Positions 1 to 10,082 of a DNA stretch of 59,165 nt are shown here, one piece after another. The notes beneath the pieces were generated by a model. It had not been told where the DNA came from and did no database searches. It was given only the letters and a program-made list of their open reading frames with translations. A program made the translations under genes and the position numbers. The number at the start of each line of letters is the position of its first letter. The stretch's first letter is position 1. The stretch is taken from assembly GCA_020536535.1 (NCBI GenBank), contig JAHLWZ010000886.1:1-59165 (forward strand), given 5' to 3'. The stretch comes from Pelomyxa schiedti. Taxonomy: Eukaryota > Evosea > Pelobiontida > Pelomyxidae.

Positions 1-121
1 GGGATGCTGATATTCACAGAAGAGGACACACAGGTAGTTATCTCAGTAGGGGCTGCCTCACGGGCTTCTTCTCCAAGCCATAGTGTCACACATGAGCTTC
101 TGTCAACTAGAATCGATGGTG
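1..121 (-). pseudogene. Partial duplicate of a C-terminal CAP exon
   Basis: This 121-bp stretch is identical, as far as I can read, to 733-853, which is an exon of the CAP gene encoding part of the C-terminal CARP beta-helix (reads PSILVDRSSCVTLWLGEEAR and onward on the minus strand). In the real gene the exon is preceded by a splice acceptor (TTGTAG). Here the identity stops at base 121 and the flank is a different, Thr/Ser/Pro-rich open frame containing a trinucleotide repeat. The copy is cut off by the window edge, so it may be longer. It could be a truncated paralogue, an exon fragment moved by duplication, or a contig-end assembly artefact. Confidence 0.6.
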
Positions 122-574
122 GGGGAATGATGGCTGAAGATGAGGATGTTGTTACGGATGTGCTTGAAGTTGTTGTTGTTGTTGTTGTTGTTGTTGTCGA
201 CGGCGGCGGGAGTTGCAGGGGTATTGCCCCGTGTTGCATTAGTGCCACTCTGGCACGTGGTGGGCGACATGGCAGCCTGGCCGCCGTCATGCGTAAGGGC
301 ATGAGAACCGTGGCACGTTCTGGTTCGCTTTGGGTGAACCACGCACAGCGGTTGCTCCGCTCCCTCCCTCTTACGCGTGTAGTCTTGCATTTGCAAGATT
401 AACCCTTGAAACTCGGGCGTTATTAATAATATTTGATAAATGGCTGAAGAAAATAATCAACGGACCGGAACGCTGTCATTTTCGTTATCGTCGCTCAGGA
501 TCGGTGGTCTGGCATTTTTTTTATTCAGCCAAATGTCGAGATCTACGGACGGTAAAAATTTACGTTGTCAAGCA
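122..574. other. Unassigned stretch with a trinucleotide repeat
   Basis: This lies between the duplicated exon and the stop codon of CAP. It contains a (GTT)n tract at about 169-197, read on the minus strand as poly-Asn or poly-Thr depending on frame. A minus-strand frame (396-103) and a plus-strand frame (4-402) are both open, but neither has recognisable homology. I see no convincing gene here; the low-complexity open frame fused to the CAP-exon copy could be part of a broken paralogue. Confidence 0.4.
169..197. repeat. (GTT)n trinucleotide microsatellite
   Basis: About nine to ten consecutive GTT/TTG units, ending at the GTCGAC at 196-201. Confidence 0.9.
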
Positions 575-2322
575 CTATGAGTGCTTGACACATTCGGAGA
601 ATAGTTTGCCACCCTGGAATACGATGGAGCGAACTTGTTCTGGTATTGGCAACTCCAGCTTAGGATAATTGTTTAATGGAACTGTTTATGGAAAGAAATG
701 AGCATACCACTTCCTCTGTGATATAACTGTTAGGGATGCTGATATTCACAGAAGAGGACACACAGGTAGTTATCTCAGTAGGGGCTGCCTCACGGGCTTC
801 TTCTCCAAGCCATAGTGTCACACATGAGCTTCTGTCAACTAGAATCGATGGTGCCTACAAGAGTAGAAGTGGGTATGTAAGTTTATAGAAGTGATTGATT
901 ACTTACTTTCTTTTTTATCTGTAGCTGAATGGAGCTTGAATCATAAATGTCAACGGATGATAGAACGCCTTGCTGGACGATTACGGCGCAATTCGTGCAT
1001 TTACCTTTGGAATAAGTTATGGCAATCCTTCTGCATTATTCTACGAATATTTCTAGTTGTTTTGAATATTAAAACCTATTGACACAGTGTGAACCTTATT
1101 TTCTACCAGAATATTACTGTCTTTGCAGGAAAAGATGGATACATTTTCATTTTGGTTTGTTGAAAATATTCGCAGCTCGGTAGCATTTTGGTTTTCCTAT
1201 GATGTAGGTTGTGAAAAATTTCAAATTTTGAGTGTAATTATGTACCACAATCCACTTTCTCCCCTTTTTTTCACATCTTGGTATGGTTGGCTTACTGGGT
1301 GTTCTGTGCAAATTGAGCAAAACCAAAAGATAGTTAAATATCATCTACCTATCGATTGCTTTAAACTTATAGACTCGAGAACTAGCCGATTCGTGTTCAG
1401 TGCTATTTCTTTCATCTGTGCAAGCTTCAGAAGGCTCTTCAGGTGCAGGAGTGATTACGTCACCCTAAGATAAATTGAGATTGTGGTGCCTGTTACTGTT
1501 AGAGTTGACCTCCGGATTCCATGTGACACCAGTAGGGTGAAATAATCTCACATAGTCAGTTAACTCCCGTAAGAAGGAAGTGAATCCATTTGCCCATTCA
1601 ACCATCGCGGGATCTCTAAATACAGTCAAAATGGTATGAGGCAAAGAGTGTTACTTGTCCCTAGACTGCACTATGGCACGATTAGTATAGTACTCCGTCC
1701 CCGGGAACATATCTTCAAGAAAAGATACAGGAGTTTCCTGGCGATATAGTAGTGCTAAGAGTCAACTTCGATAAAAAAATGGTTTTTTACCACGAAAATC
1801 CAGTTCAAGCATAAAGCAGCTTCACACAAAGAAAGAATGCAAGGAAGCTCAAATACACCCCGACACCGGTTCCTGTATCCAACAATTCTCTCAATACACA
1901 ATAGAAGAGGCTTCGCTATCTCCCTGGCACACTGGTCCGTAGGCTTCTGTGCCGTTGCAGCCAAGCCAATGAATTCAGCTTCTAACTTACATGCCAACAC
2001 AAACTCGCTCATCTTTTTTTTTTTTTTTTGTGTTTACTAGAGAGAAGTACAATCATCACCCATCACCTACCTGTGTGTGCAGAATGGGGCTGATTTGTTC
2101 AGCCAGAGGAATTTCCAACAACTCCAAGTGCATAATAAGGCACTCCAATTCCGCCTGCGCCTCACAAATTGCTCCCTCCTCTTCCTCCCCCTCCTGCACT
2201 TGTTTAGCCTCACAACAAACGCCCTCGATGCAACCACCAACTGCTGGCTCGGCGGCATTGATGCCAGCCATGGCTGCTGTTGTGGCTGTTGTTGCTGTGG
2301 TGGTGTTGGGTGTATCTGTCAT
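575..2322 (-). CDS. CAP: Adenylyl cyclase-associated protein (CAP/Srv2), multi-exon
   Basis: CAP recycles cofilin-bound actin: the N-terminal helical domain promotes filament severing and the C-terminal CARP domain binds and recharges G-actin. The chosen start (MTDTPNTTT, 2322) opens an acidic N-terminus, followed after introns by helical-folded-domain segments (KPTDQCAREIAKPLLLCIER, FLEDMFPGTEYYTNRAIVQS, MVEWANGFTSFLRELTDYVR, FHPTGVTWNPE) that match the CAP pattern of 'YTNRV', 'W..aylsiw.eL..Y+k.fh..Gl.W'. The CARP part reads GRKWIVVHNYTQNLKF, VSIFSCKDSN, KGKCTNCAVIVQQG, the duplicated exon, and ends ELPIPEQVRSIVFQGGKLFS before TAG at 577-575, matching the family C-terminus (pvPEQf...w.g.kl). 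An upstream in-frame ATG at 2388 is possible. The linker between domains is short and I see no poly-Pro or WH2 motif. Roughly 380-400 aa, a little below the usual 460-530. Confidence 0.85.
733..853. repeat. Direct repeat, CAP-exon copy inside the intact gene
   Basis: Same orientation and sequence as 1-121, with 611 bp between the two copies. No target-site duplication or transposon ends are visible, so this looks like local duplication rather than a mobile element. Confidence 0.8.
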
Positions 2323-2460
2323 GGACTTAGGTGAATTTCCTTCTTTTCGTGTAGTGAAGTGGGTCGACTTTAGAAAGAATTTCGCCAAAAAAAAAGGTTG
2401 ATTGTTGACGGAATTTCGTGAGATTGTGTTGTGGTGTGTTGTGTAGTAGTGTTTGGTTGT

Positions 2461-5400
2461 TCAAAGACGAGAGGGCGTAGAGGGAGTGGGGCTTCCTCCT
2501 GGGGGAAGAGCGGGGAGGGTCTGGGACAGGCGGTGCCCGTTGGGGGGCAGGGGGCGGACCGTGGCGGGGCTGGCGGTGACCAGCGGGGGCGGGGGCACCG
2601 GCGTGGGGTTGGCGTTGACTGCTGGGGGAGGCGGGATGGCTGGCGGGAGTATGGCTGGCTGCTGCTGCGGCGGGGGCGGCGGCGGCTGCTGCGGCAGGCC
2701 GCCCGGGGGGCTGACGCCCGGTGCCGTGGATGGCGGTGGGAGTGGGGTGGGGGCGGAGGGCTGGAGGGAGCCGACTTGCCAGCCACTGGGGCGGGCCGAG
2801 GTGGACCGGGCGAGCGGCGGCTTGGTGGTCGGAGTGCCTGGCGTGGGGGCGGTGCTGGTGGCGGGGGTGACGATGGGCGGGGGAATGGCCGTGTTAGGGG
2901 GAGCAATGGCAGTAGAGCTGGCGGGAGGTGGGATAGTGGGGGTAGAGGGAGGGGGGATGCTTGGTGTGGAGGGTGGCGGGATTGTGGCAGGAGTTGGGGG
3001 TGGAGTGGAAGATAGAGGGGGTGGAAGAATCGCTGGCTGAGGTATGGGGGTAACTATTTGTGTAGGTGGTTGAATTGGCGCCGTTGTTGGAGGAGTGGTG
3101 TGTTCCGGCTCCCTTCTAGCTGAAGGGTGCGCAGGTGTGAAAGAGTGTGGGACTGGAGGGGGTGGTGGAGGGGGAGGAGCAGGGGGAGCCATGATCGTTG
3201 AAGCGATATCTGATTGAATAGGAACAGCGGGACGTGCAGACTCGCCTATTTCAATTAACTGAAGGAGGTAAGAACTAATTTACTGCAAGACGTTCAAGAA
3301 ACCTTGAATAGGTCGCCTATCCTACGATCCAAGTCATACATTCGAAACATGAATGGTAAATTCATCCCCAAACTGTTAACTTCGCCTTTCACCTCTTGGA
3401 TAAGCAGCAATGCAGCTTTCCTGTATGGAATAAGTTTACATATCATTGGAAAAGAAGGCCACCTGATCGATTGAGACTTCTCCAATGAAACTTGGTTCGC
3501 GGCAATATTAACATATGGGATGCTCTTTTGCTTGTACGTATCACACAACGGGGACTGAAGGAGTGAACTCATCTAACTATGTTGGTCTTGTGTGAGAAAA
3601 TGAAGACTTGTTACCTCACGTGCAAGCTTACTTAAATAGACAATTTCCGAGATTGCCTCAGATTCTGTAATCATTTAGTTGAATTTATGTGATATTGGAA
3701 AAACCAGCAGTTCTGAGGTACAACTCATCTAACCTCTTTTGGATTCGATCGAAGATTTTTGTGACACGTTTCTTGGGTAAATCCAAATCGGCCTATGATG
3801 GTAAAAAAGGGTCCCCGTCGGACAAACATGCCTCATTGACTGTGATTGGGTCGTTCCATTCGGGTGGCACATCTGGGGTCAATCCTGTACCCACTAAACA
3901 GGAATTAGATCTTGTTTAACCTTCCCAATTCCCCCTTGGTACCCACCATCAGCTTGTCCTTGCTGTTCAAGTTTCCTTATTTTATTTCGAAGTAGCCTAT
4001 TTTCTGCTTCAGCAGCCCTCCTCAATGTAGACTCACGTTCAGCAAAACTGTGCAAGGATTCACAGTAGTCTTCAAGTTGTTTGAAGAATAGTATGCGAGA
4101 TTTCACTGCATTTGCAAGGGGGAGTGTGCCATCATCAACTTCTTCGTCAGCACCAGTGGTCTCAGTGGAAGGTGCTGCTGATGTTGATCCCTCAAGTTTA
4201 AACTTCCGGTCAAAACCCTTCTTCTTGTTGCTTGCCAGCTCGATGAGAAGTTGGCAGTCATACTAAAGGTGCTCTCAATGGAAGAAAATTCCACATGGTG
4301 TGGGGATACCGATGGAAACTTCTTACTGATATGATCAACAATAAGGTCAACACCCTTAGTTACTTGTTGAAGGAGAAAGTTGAGGTCTTCATCTTGGTTT
4401 TCCTCAGGTTCTGCTAAAGGGGCCCCACTATCAGGTAATGGTGATGCGACCTACTTGATTAGAAATCATTTGGCGCAACTCTGATTTACACACTGAAATT
4501 TGGTCCAAAAAGTTTAGTAAAAGAGGAATATTTCTAGCTATGACTTTGTTTATTGTAGAAAGTTGCTCGTTGGAGGATGGATTAGCAAATTCAACACCAT
4601 TCGCAAGTTTTTGTAGAAGTGTGGAGATCTTTTGTCGAATTAGCTGGTTTTGACCAAACGTGTAAATACCATCATGACAGTTTTCATTGATTGTTCATTG
4701 GGCTTTTCTGGATGGTTTTAAGAAAAAAAGAAAAGTTTAGCGAGGTTTCTACCGGGAAGTATCCCGGCTGTATCAGGGGTCAGAACGGCAGGGCACAAGA
4801 ATCTTAAAAACAAAAACCCCCCAACAGCAATTGTTTTAATTTGAGGTGATTTCTTGGCTACTTCCGTATAGACATGATGGAAGATTTGCCGCAATATCCT
4901 GTTGAAAAAAAAAATATTTTTACTTTTGAAAGATGTATCTACCACATACATTGGACAAGCTTCCTTTGAGGCAAAGATTTTGTCGCACAAGTCTTGGAGT
5001 ATCCCAGTCAGCCTAGTCACGCTTGCGTTCAAATCTACACCTTCTGGTGCACTTAGTTGTGTGAGATGTCCACTCAACTTTACTAAATTAGAAGAAATAC
5101 GTGATGGACATGTACCTGTAAGTTGAAGTCTCTTGCAGTCACTTGGGAAAAGAAGGGGCCCAAGCAAAATCTTAGATAATCTCTTCCGTATTTTCTGTAA
5201 TATACATTCATCATCCGTGTGGCAAGTGAGTTGTTTCTAAACAATGTCTCCGCCTTGGCTTTTTTTTTTCCCCCTCAATGTTATAACGAGTGGAGGTTGC
5301 ACACCAGCATACTTGTCTCCTTTATTTCCTCGTTGATAGCCCATTTGATCAAATTGTTTGCCACACCATAGGAGAGATGAATTGTTGCAAGAGCTTCAGA

Positions 5401-5534
5401 GTTATGGAGCAAGTTCTCCTTAGCTGCAAGTGCAGATGCAGTGGACAATGCCGAGGACAGTTCAGGCCCACTGAACAGCAACTACAAAAACTATGTAAGC
5501 AAATACGCTACAAACAGTGTTGTTGGGTTGGCAT
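2461..5534 (-). CDS. RasGAP protein with coiled coil and proline-rich C-terminal tail
   Basis: This accelerates GTP hydrolysis on Ras-family GTPases. The GAP domain starts almost at the N-terminus (LFSGPELSSALSTASALAAK, near 5480). The arginine finger is in ETLFRNNSLATRMM (about 5240), and the FLRF signature in FLFLRFLCPAVLTP (about 4780) is followed by ISTLLQKLANGVEFANPSSN. A coiled-coil stretch follows (SFAERESTLRRAAEAENRLL, about 4030), then a small folded region (about 3570-3300). A 44-nt intron leads into the last exon, which runs in frame through about 265 residues of almost pure Pro/Ser/Thr/Ala (3245-2464), ending PSRL. The start at 5534 (MPTQQHC) needs a short first exon and is uncertain. 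Both GAP signatures are intact, so activity is expected. It is divergent from the cyclophilin at 5826. It is unlike the second RasGAP in this window, having no BAR region. Confidence 0.8.
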
Positions 5535-5825
5535 TGTGGGAGAGTTTGCCGTTTTAAAGGCGGCGATTCGCTCTTGCTTGCTTGGTCGCCGATGCATTTA
5601 GTGCTAGTGGCGAATTATTATTCTCGGACGTTGGAGGGTGCTGTTTTTAGACCTGACCATTCCATCACACTCGCGAGCCATACTTGCTTGCCGATAATTG
5701 TGCTTTCTCTGCTTTAACGGCCAGCACGTGAATCACTCTCCAAAGTGAGTGTCACACAAACCAGAATCACCCCAGATTTCTCCCTTCAATCGACGCGGAA
5801 AAAGTAAAATCAAAGAACGAACGCG

Positions 5826-6539
5826 ATGAGCCAGCCGCAGTTTATTCTGATCTCTACGTCGGCAGGTAAGTGCGTTTTGACACCTTGTAATTATGTCAAA
5901 GTTTGACAGGCAGCTAACATAACCACAAATACCAAACAAAACCCACAAGGCAACATCAAGATCAAGATGTTGCGTGACCAGGCTCCCAAGACGTGTGAGA
6001 CAATCTCGAAGTTGGTGTCGTCGGGGTTGTACAATGGTTGTTGCTTCTACAGAGCCGAACCAGGTTTCGTAGTTCAAGGTACGATCTCCTTTGTGTTTCT
6101 CCATGAGATCTGATCTTGCACTTACACAAAGGGGGTTTGAGGACCCCTGAGGGGACAGTACGTAAAAGCCCTTTTGGCGGGATTCCACTCGAGTACGGGG
6201 CCCTAAATAAGAAAGGCACAGTCACCCTTGCTCGTTGGGAGAAGACTGACTCTGGTGACAGTGAGTTCTTTGTATGTTGCCCATTTCCGCCTTATAACAG
6301 TGCCTACCACCCCAAATGCCAATCTAACGTCCATTTCATCACAACAGATTAACCTGAACAACAACACAAACCTTGACCGCTATGGCACAAGTGGTTGGGC
6401 TCTTGGGTTTGCCGTTTGGGGAATGATTGTTGAAGGCATGGATGTTGTTGAAGCCATTTCAAACCACCCAACAACCACACAAGGTGGGTTAAAAATGTTG
6501 ACCAGACCAGTGGCATTTACCTCTGTATCCCTTGTCTAA
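5826..6539 (+). CDS. Cyclophilin-type peptidyl-prolyl isomerase, CYP23-like
   Basis: This catalyses cis-trans isomerisation of Xaa-Pro bonds. The start ATG at 5826 is followed by a 40-nt exon, an intron at 5866-5949, and exons that join in frame. The segments show cyclophilin signatures: NIKIKMLRDQAPKTCETI, FYRAEPGFVVQGG (the FxRxxPxFxxQGG catalytic stretch with the active-site Arg), GTVTLARWEKTDSGDSEFFI, NLDRYGTSGWALGFAVWG, and VEGMDVVEAI. The GLRTPEG/PLEYGALNKKGTVT wording resembles plant CYP23 and its protist relatives more than the CypA group. No signal peptide is evident, and the total is about 170 aa. An AATAAA-like signal follows at 6548, and the Hint end of the neighbouring gene converges from the other strand. 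Confidence 0.85.
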
Positions 6540-6547
6540 AAATCAAA

Positions 6548-6553
6548 AATAAA
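6548..6553 (+). promoter_or_regulatory. Candidate poly(A) signal of the cyclophilin gene
   Basis: AATAAA lies 9 nt after the stop codon. It is assigned by position only. Confidence 0.5.
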
Positions 6554-6651
6554 AAAGCTTCTCGGGTGATAACCCAAAGTTATGCTATTGGCGTAAAAAA
6601 CCACATTTCAATCAAGCTGTAGAAAATTGCCAGAATCCAGTCCCATACCTT

Positions 6652-9600
6652 TTATTTGTGGTGAGTGAAAAATAACTCTTGGAATAGTAGAAACAATTCG
6701 TCAGCCCAGGGGAACTTTTCTCTCACTTTGGGGCCACAATCCTTTCCAAGTGTGCAAACAATGAGCCCATTCAGGATAACACTGTGATCATTCACCTTGA
6801 TGTTTTGATAGTTGAGCCGTTTTGTGGCATTAGTAGGAATGATTACCTGTTGGCCTCCATCCAAGACTATATTGTACAGTTTATGAACAAATGTGGAAAC
6901 AGGTGTTGCTACAGTGAAGGGATGTACCCATTCGCCTTGAAGGCAAATAGGGTGACCAGGAGTAAGCCCAACTCCACAAACATAAGCCATTGACTGCATG
7001 CAGTCTAGAGTGCGAATAGAGAGCAGGGCAATCCTTCTGGGCCGCATTTGCTCACTCAACACCAAGTCGCCATCACATAAATCCTCCACTTTTCTGTAAG
7101 GGTTACTCGGAATTTTCAGTGTACAATAAGTCGGTACTTGCGACTATAATCACTCATAAGGATATACGCATCTCCAAGAAAGCATGCGGCTCTATTTGGC
7201 CCCTTGGTATGTGTGAAATGGATGACGATGTGAAACAACTATTTGACTTCTGAACCTTAAATGGATCGACTGTAATTTTCACAACTTTGGGGGTTGAATT
7301 TTTCCATAGTAATTTCCGTGCTTGTGATAGAACTGGAAGCGATGAAAACCAGTGTTGGCCCCCAATAATTACACACAGGTTTTCCGCAAATTTGTTTTCT
7401 CACTGCTATGTACAAAGGGCCTCCATAAAATATCATCATCGCATAATGAATAGAATGCTTTACATGTCTGATTGGAATCTGAGCTTATATAATAGGGAAG
7501 CAATAATACGTGGCCAAGTAAGCACAACTCTTCTGCACTCAGATATGACAGTACCAACAACCAGCACTGGTGGGGCATACGAGTAACAGGATTATAGAAA
7601 AGTGAAAATGTGTATCCATCTCCAAGGATTCTGGCCTCGGTTTGGCGCAATACTCCTCCACAAAGGAAAACTGCTTGTCCTCTTGGTACAACTGAGTGAA
7701 ACTAAATTCTATCAAGAAAGCATACGGGATACACAAACTTACCTCCCTTGATACAGGTGCAGCCTCACTTTTCGCTCTGGACCATATTTTTTTAGACAAA
7801 TCTAGGCTTTTACGTTATTAGCTTCTATCTGTATAACCTAGCACTTACACGGAAAATTCGCACGCTTCACTTTCATTAGCTGACCCGACGACAACGAATG
7901 TTGAATCGTCTATGAGGCAACCACGATTGCCTCTCTGAGGTGTGGGGGGTAAACCAAATGATGTGTGGCATGACCAAGTGAATGTGGCTTCGCTGAGGTT
8001 GACAGACCACAGGTCAGAAAACTTGATCCTTTTTTCATTGATGCCACCAAAGACAAACATTTCACCTAGACTTGGGAAACTGTTAGAAAAAGAAGGATTT
8101 GGATTAGGGTTTGCCAGCACGTATCATACCTTGTTACAAATGCAGAGTGGTAATGCCGCCCTGGAGGTGTTACAGAACCTGCATCAACTCTATGCCACTC
8201 GGCCGTCGTAAGATTGAATTCTATGCACCTTTAGATATTTTGCTTTCCTTCCATTTTACCATATAAACGATGAGAAGACATCCCCGGAGAGTGAAATCCA
8301 CCAAAAAGATATAGCTTCCCATTCCAACTATGCAGACTCAGGTGAAATTAAAAAGGTAAGATACATACTGCACTAAGGATGCACCAATTAGGGCCGCTGG
8401 TTCTTCAGGGCCGACGCAAGTATTAAGTCTTTGAAGGCCACAGTCTGGCATTTCTATCAAGAATAGGGATCTCGAAAAAGATACAGATGCTGAAGGAAGA
8501 GTACTGCTCGGAGGTGATGCAGTTGATTCTGAAGCAACAGTTTCTCCCTCTGTTACTACCGTACTAGATTGTGGAATTTCTGAGTCCAAGGGAACTGTTG
8601 AGGATGCGGTTGGGCTAGAGGCTGTATCAGATAAATTCCCGCCATAGAGAAAAATCCTGTTCCCCACCTGACAAGCTGCTGGAAACTGTGAACCGCCAAA
8701 AGATACACCACTGCATGTCAAGGGGATGGGCGGCAGCCATTTTCTTGTAGTTAAATTAAATCTTTGTGCAGTGCGCGCAGGCACCTTGGAGGAGTCACAG
8801 CCTCCAACTATGTATAAAATGTCATGTAGTACTGCAGAAGAATGGCCATAACTAAATTTGAAAACGATAAGAGCAAAGGTATTTGTGTTTCGTATATACC
8901 GACAGCAGGGTTCTGCAACTGAAGGTGGCCCAAATATTGATTCACAACATACTAGGCCAGAGGTGGATGATAACACAGGTGCAGGTAACGAACTAGGAGG
9001 GGGTGGGGTCGAACTTGATCCGAAAAGTAACCGAGAGAAAAATCCTGTTCTATATTAGTATTTTATTAGATGAGAGGCTACTTTCCAGGAGTACTCGGCT
9101 TTTTTTTGGCATCAGGAGAGTAGTTAATAGCTTCAAACATAACGTCAATAAGAGTCTGTTCATTTGTTTTTTTGCTCCAAGGAGAGACTTCTACATAAGC
9201 ATATGCACCAATGTCATCAGCTATCTTTTGAAATGGGGGAAAAAAAACAAAAAAAACGGGATAGTGAGTGCTTCCTCACACATCTGAGCTTTCGTGGATA
9301 TACCTGGACTCCCTCTTTCCAGTAAAAAGAGTCACTCATTGATTCTCGAGGACCTGCGATAGCGACCAAAACTATGGCTACACCAGGGCAGTTGTTCCAT
9401 GCTTCTGGGAACCACTTTTGGACAATCTCATGTTTAGTCAGGCCAAAAAACGAGAAGCCGATTCTGAAGCATAGGAGAAACAAGTCGGTCCCGGGATACG
9501 AGAGAGGTCGGTCCCAGTCCCTGAACTCGTATTCCATGCGGACAATGTCGTGGATCTCGAAATTAAAGTCGTCTCCGTTCGAGGTCTTTTTGCGCAAAGC

Positions 9601-9795
9601 CACAGCCCCGAGTGTGTCAGTCGACCACGTCCCGAAATTCGGTGCCTTCCCGTCCCTCATCAACGTCACAAGTGACGTCTGCGGGTCACTCTTAACCAAA
9701 CAAGGGAAAAAAGGGGGGGAGGAAAGAGAATGCACCTTGCCAGTTTCCCCCGCCCCCAGGATGAACACCTTGTGTGTCTTTGGTGTGAGCCACAT
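6652..9795 (-). CDS. Rho-like G domain + kelch + F-box + Hint fusion protein
   Basis: Domains in order: (1) an atypical Rho-family G domain, from ATG at 9795 (MWLTPKTHKVFILGAGETGK, with TS after an intron), containing DWDRPLSYPGTDLFLLCF and IADDIGAYAYVEVSPWSKK; (2) a Pro/Ser linker (FSRLLFGSSSTPPPPSS); (3) five to six kelch blades, about 8900-7650 (HDILYIVGGCD, GNRIFLYGGN, NGKLYLFGGF, EMFVFGGIN, AVFLCGG); (4) an F-box (MPHQCWLLVLSYLSAEELCL, then QTCKAFYSLCDDDILWRPF, about 7570-7420); (5) a Hint domain (GPNRAACFLGDAYILM, VEDLCDGDLVLSE, LTPGHPICLQGEWVHP, HSVILNGLIVCTLGKD) ending at 6652. A stop at 9080-9078 after the G domain is removed if a 32-nt GT-AG intron (GTAGCC...TATAG) is spliced. The kelch frame then continues in phase, and it has no ATG of its own before it. 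F-box plus kelch suggests an SCF substrate adaptor; the roles of the G and Hint domains are unknown. If the intron is not spliced, there are two genes. Confidence 0.65.
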
Positions 9796-10082
9796 TCCAA
9801 CGTAGCTCAAGAAATAAGGAAACAGTTAGGATCTTTCGTCTTCGGGAAACCGTTTCATCGAAGAGCAGATCTCTGGGTCTTGAGTGCCAACCTCAAGGGC
9901 TCTGCCCTACATTTCTCCATCTTTTCACCCTGTCTAGTACGTACAGCCGTTCAGGCTTTTTCTTCTATGGACCCCTGCCTGATGAGAATCCAATCCAAGC
10001 AGACGAAATTAAAAAGCCGATGGCAGACAAGCAGCCAGTTTACCGATTTTTGGTGTGGTTCCAACCCCATTTCCATTGTACT
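9796..10082. promoter_or_regulatory. Divergent intergenic region, Rho-kelch gene / L-domain gene
   Basis: About 290 bp lies between two divergent start codons, so it must hold both promoters. I see no recognisable core element. Short open frames (from 9730 and 10020) run across it, and a small first exon of the plus-strand gene may lie here. Confidence 0.45.

Noticed and set aside
103-396. Minus-strand open frame with poly-Asn
   Set aside because: No homology, a frame different from the CAP-exon copy, and composition driven by the trinucleotide repeat.
1-853. LTRs of a retrotransposon
   Set aside because: The repeated 121 bp is a protein-coding CAP exon, with no TG...CA ends, primer-binding site or polyprotein between copies.
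1755-2012. Copia-like RNase H fragment (KLEAEFIGLAATAQ resembles EAEYxAL)
   Set aside because: Splicing this region joins it to neighbouring exons as the CAP helical domain. The KLEAEFIGL stretch is an intron (GTAAGTTAG...GCACAG).
2431-3040. Plus-strand Gly/Arg-rich open frames
   Set aside because: They are the antisense shadow of the RasGAP proline-rich exon. The same applies to 34226-34619, 38155-38782, 42334-43524 and 46357-47161.
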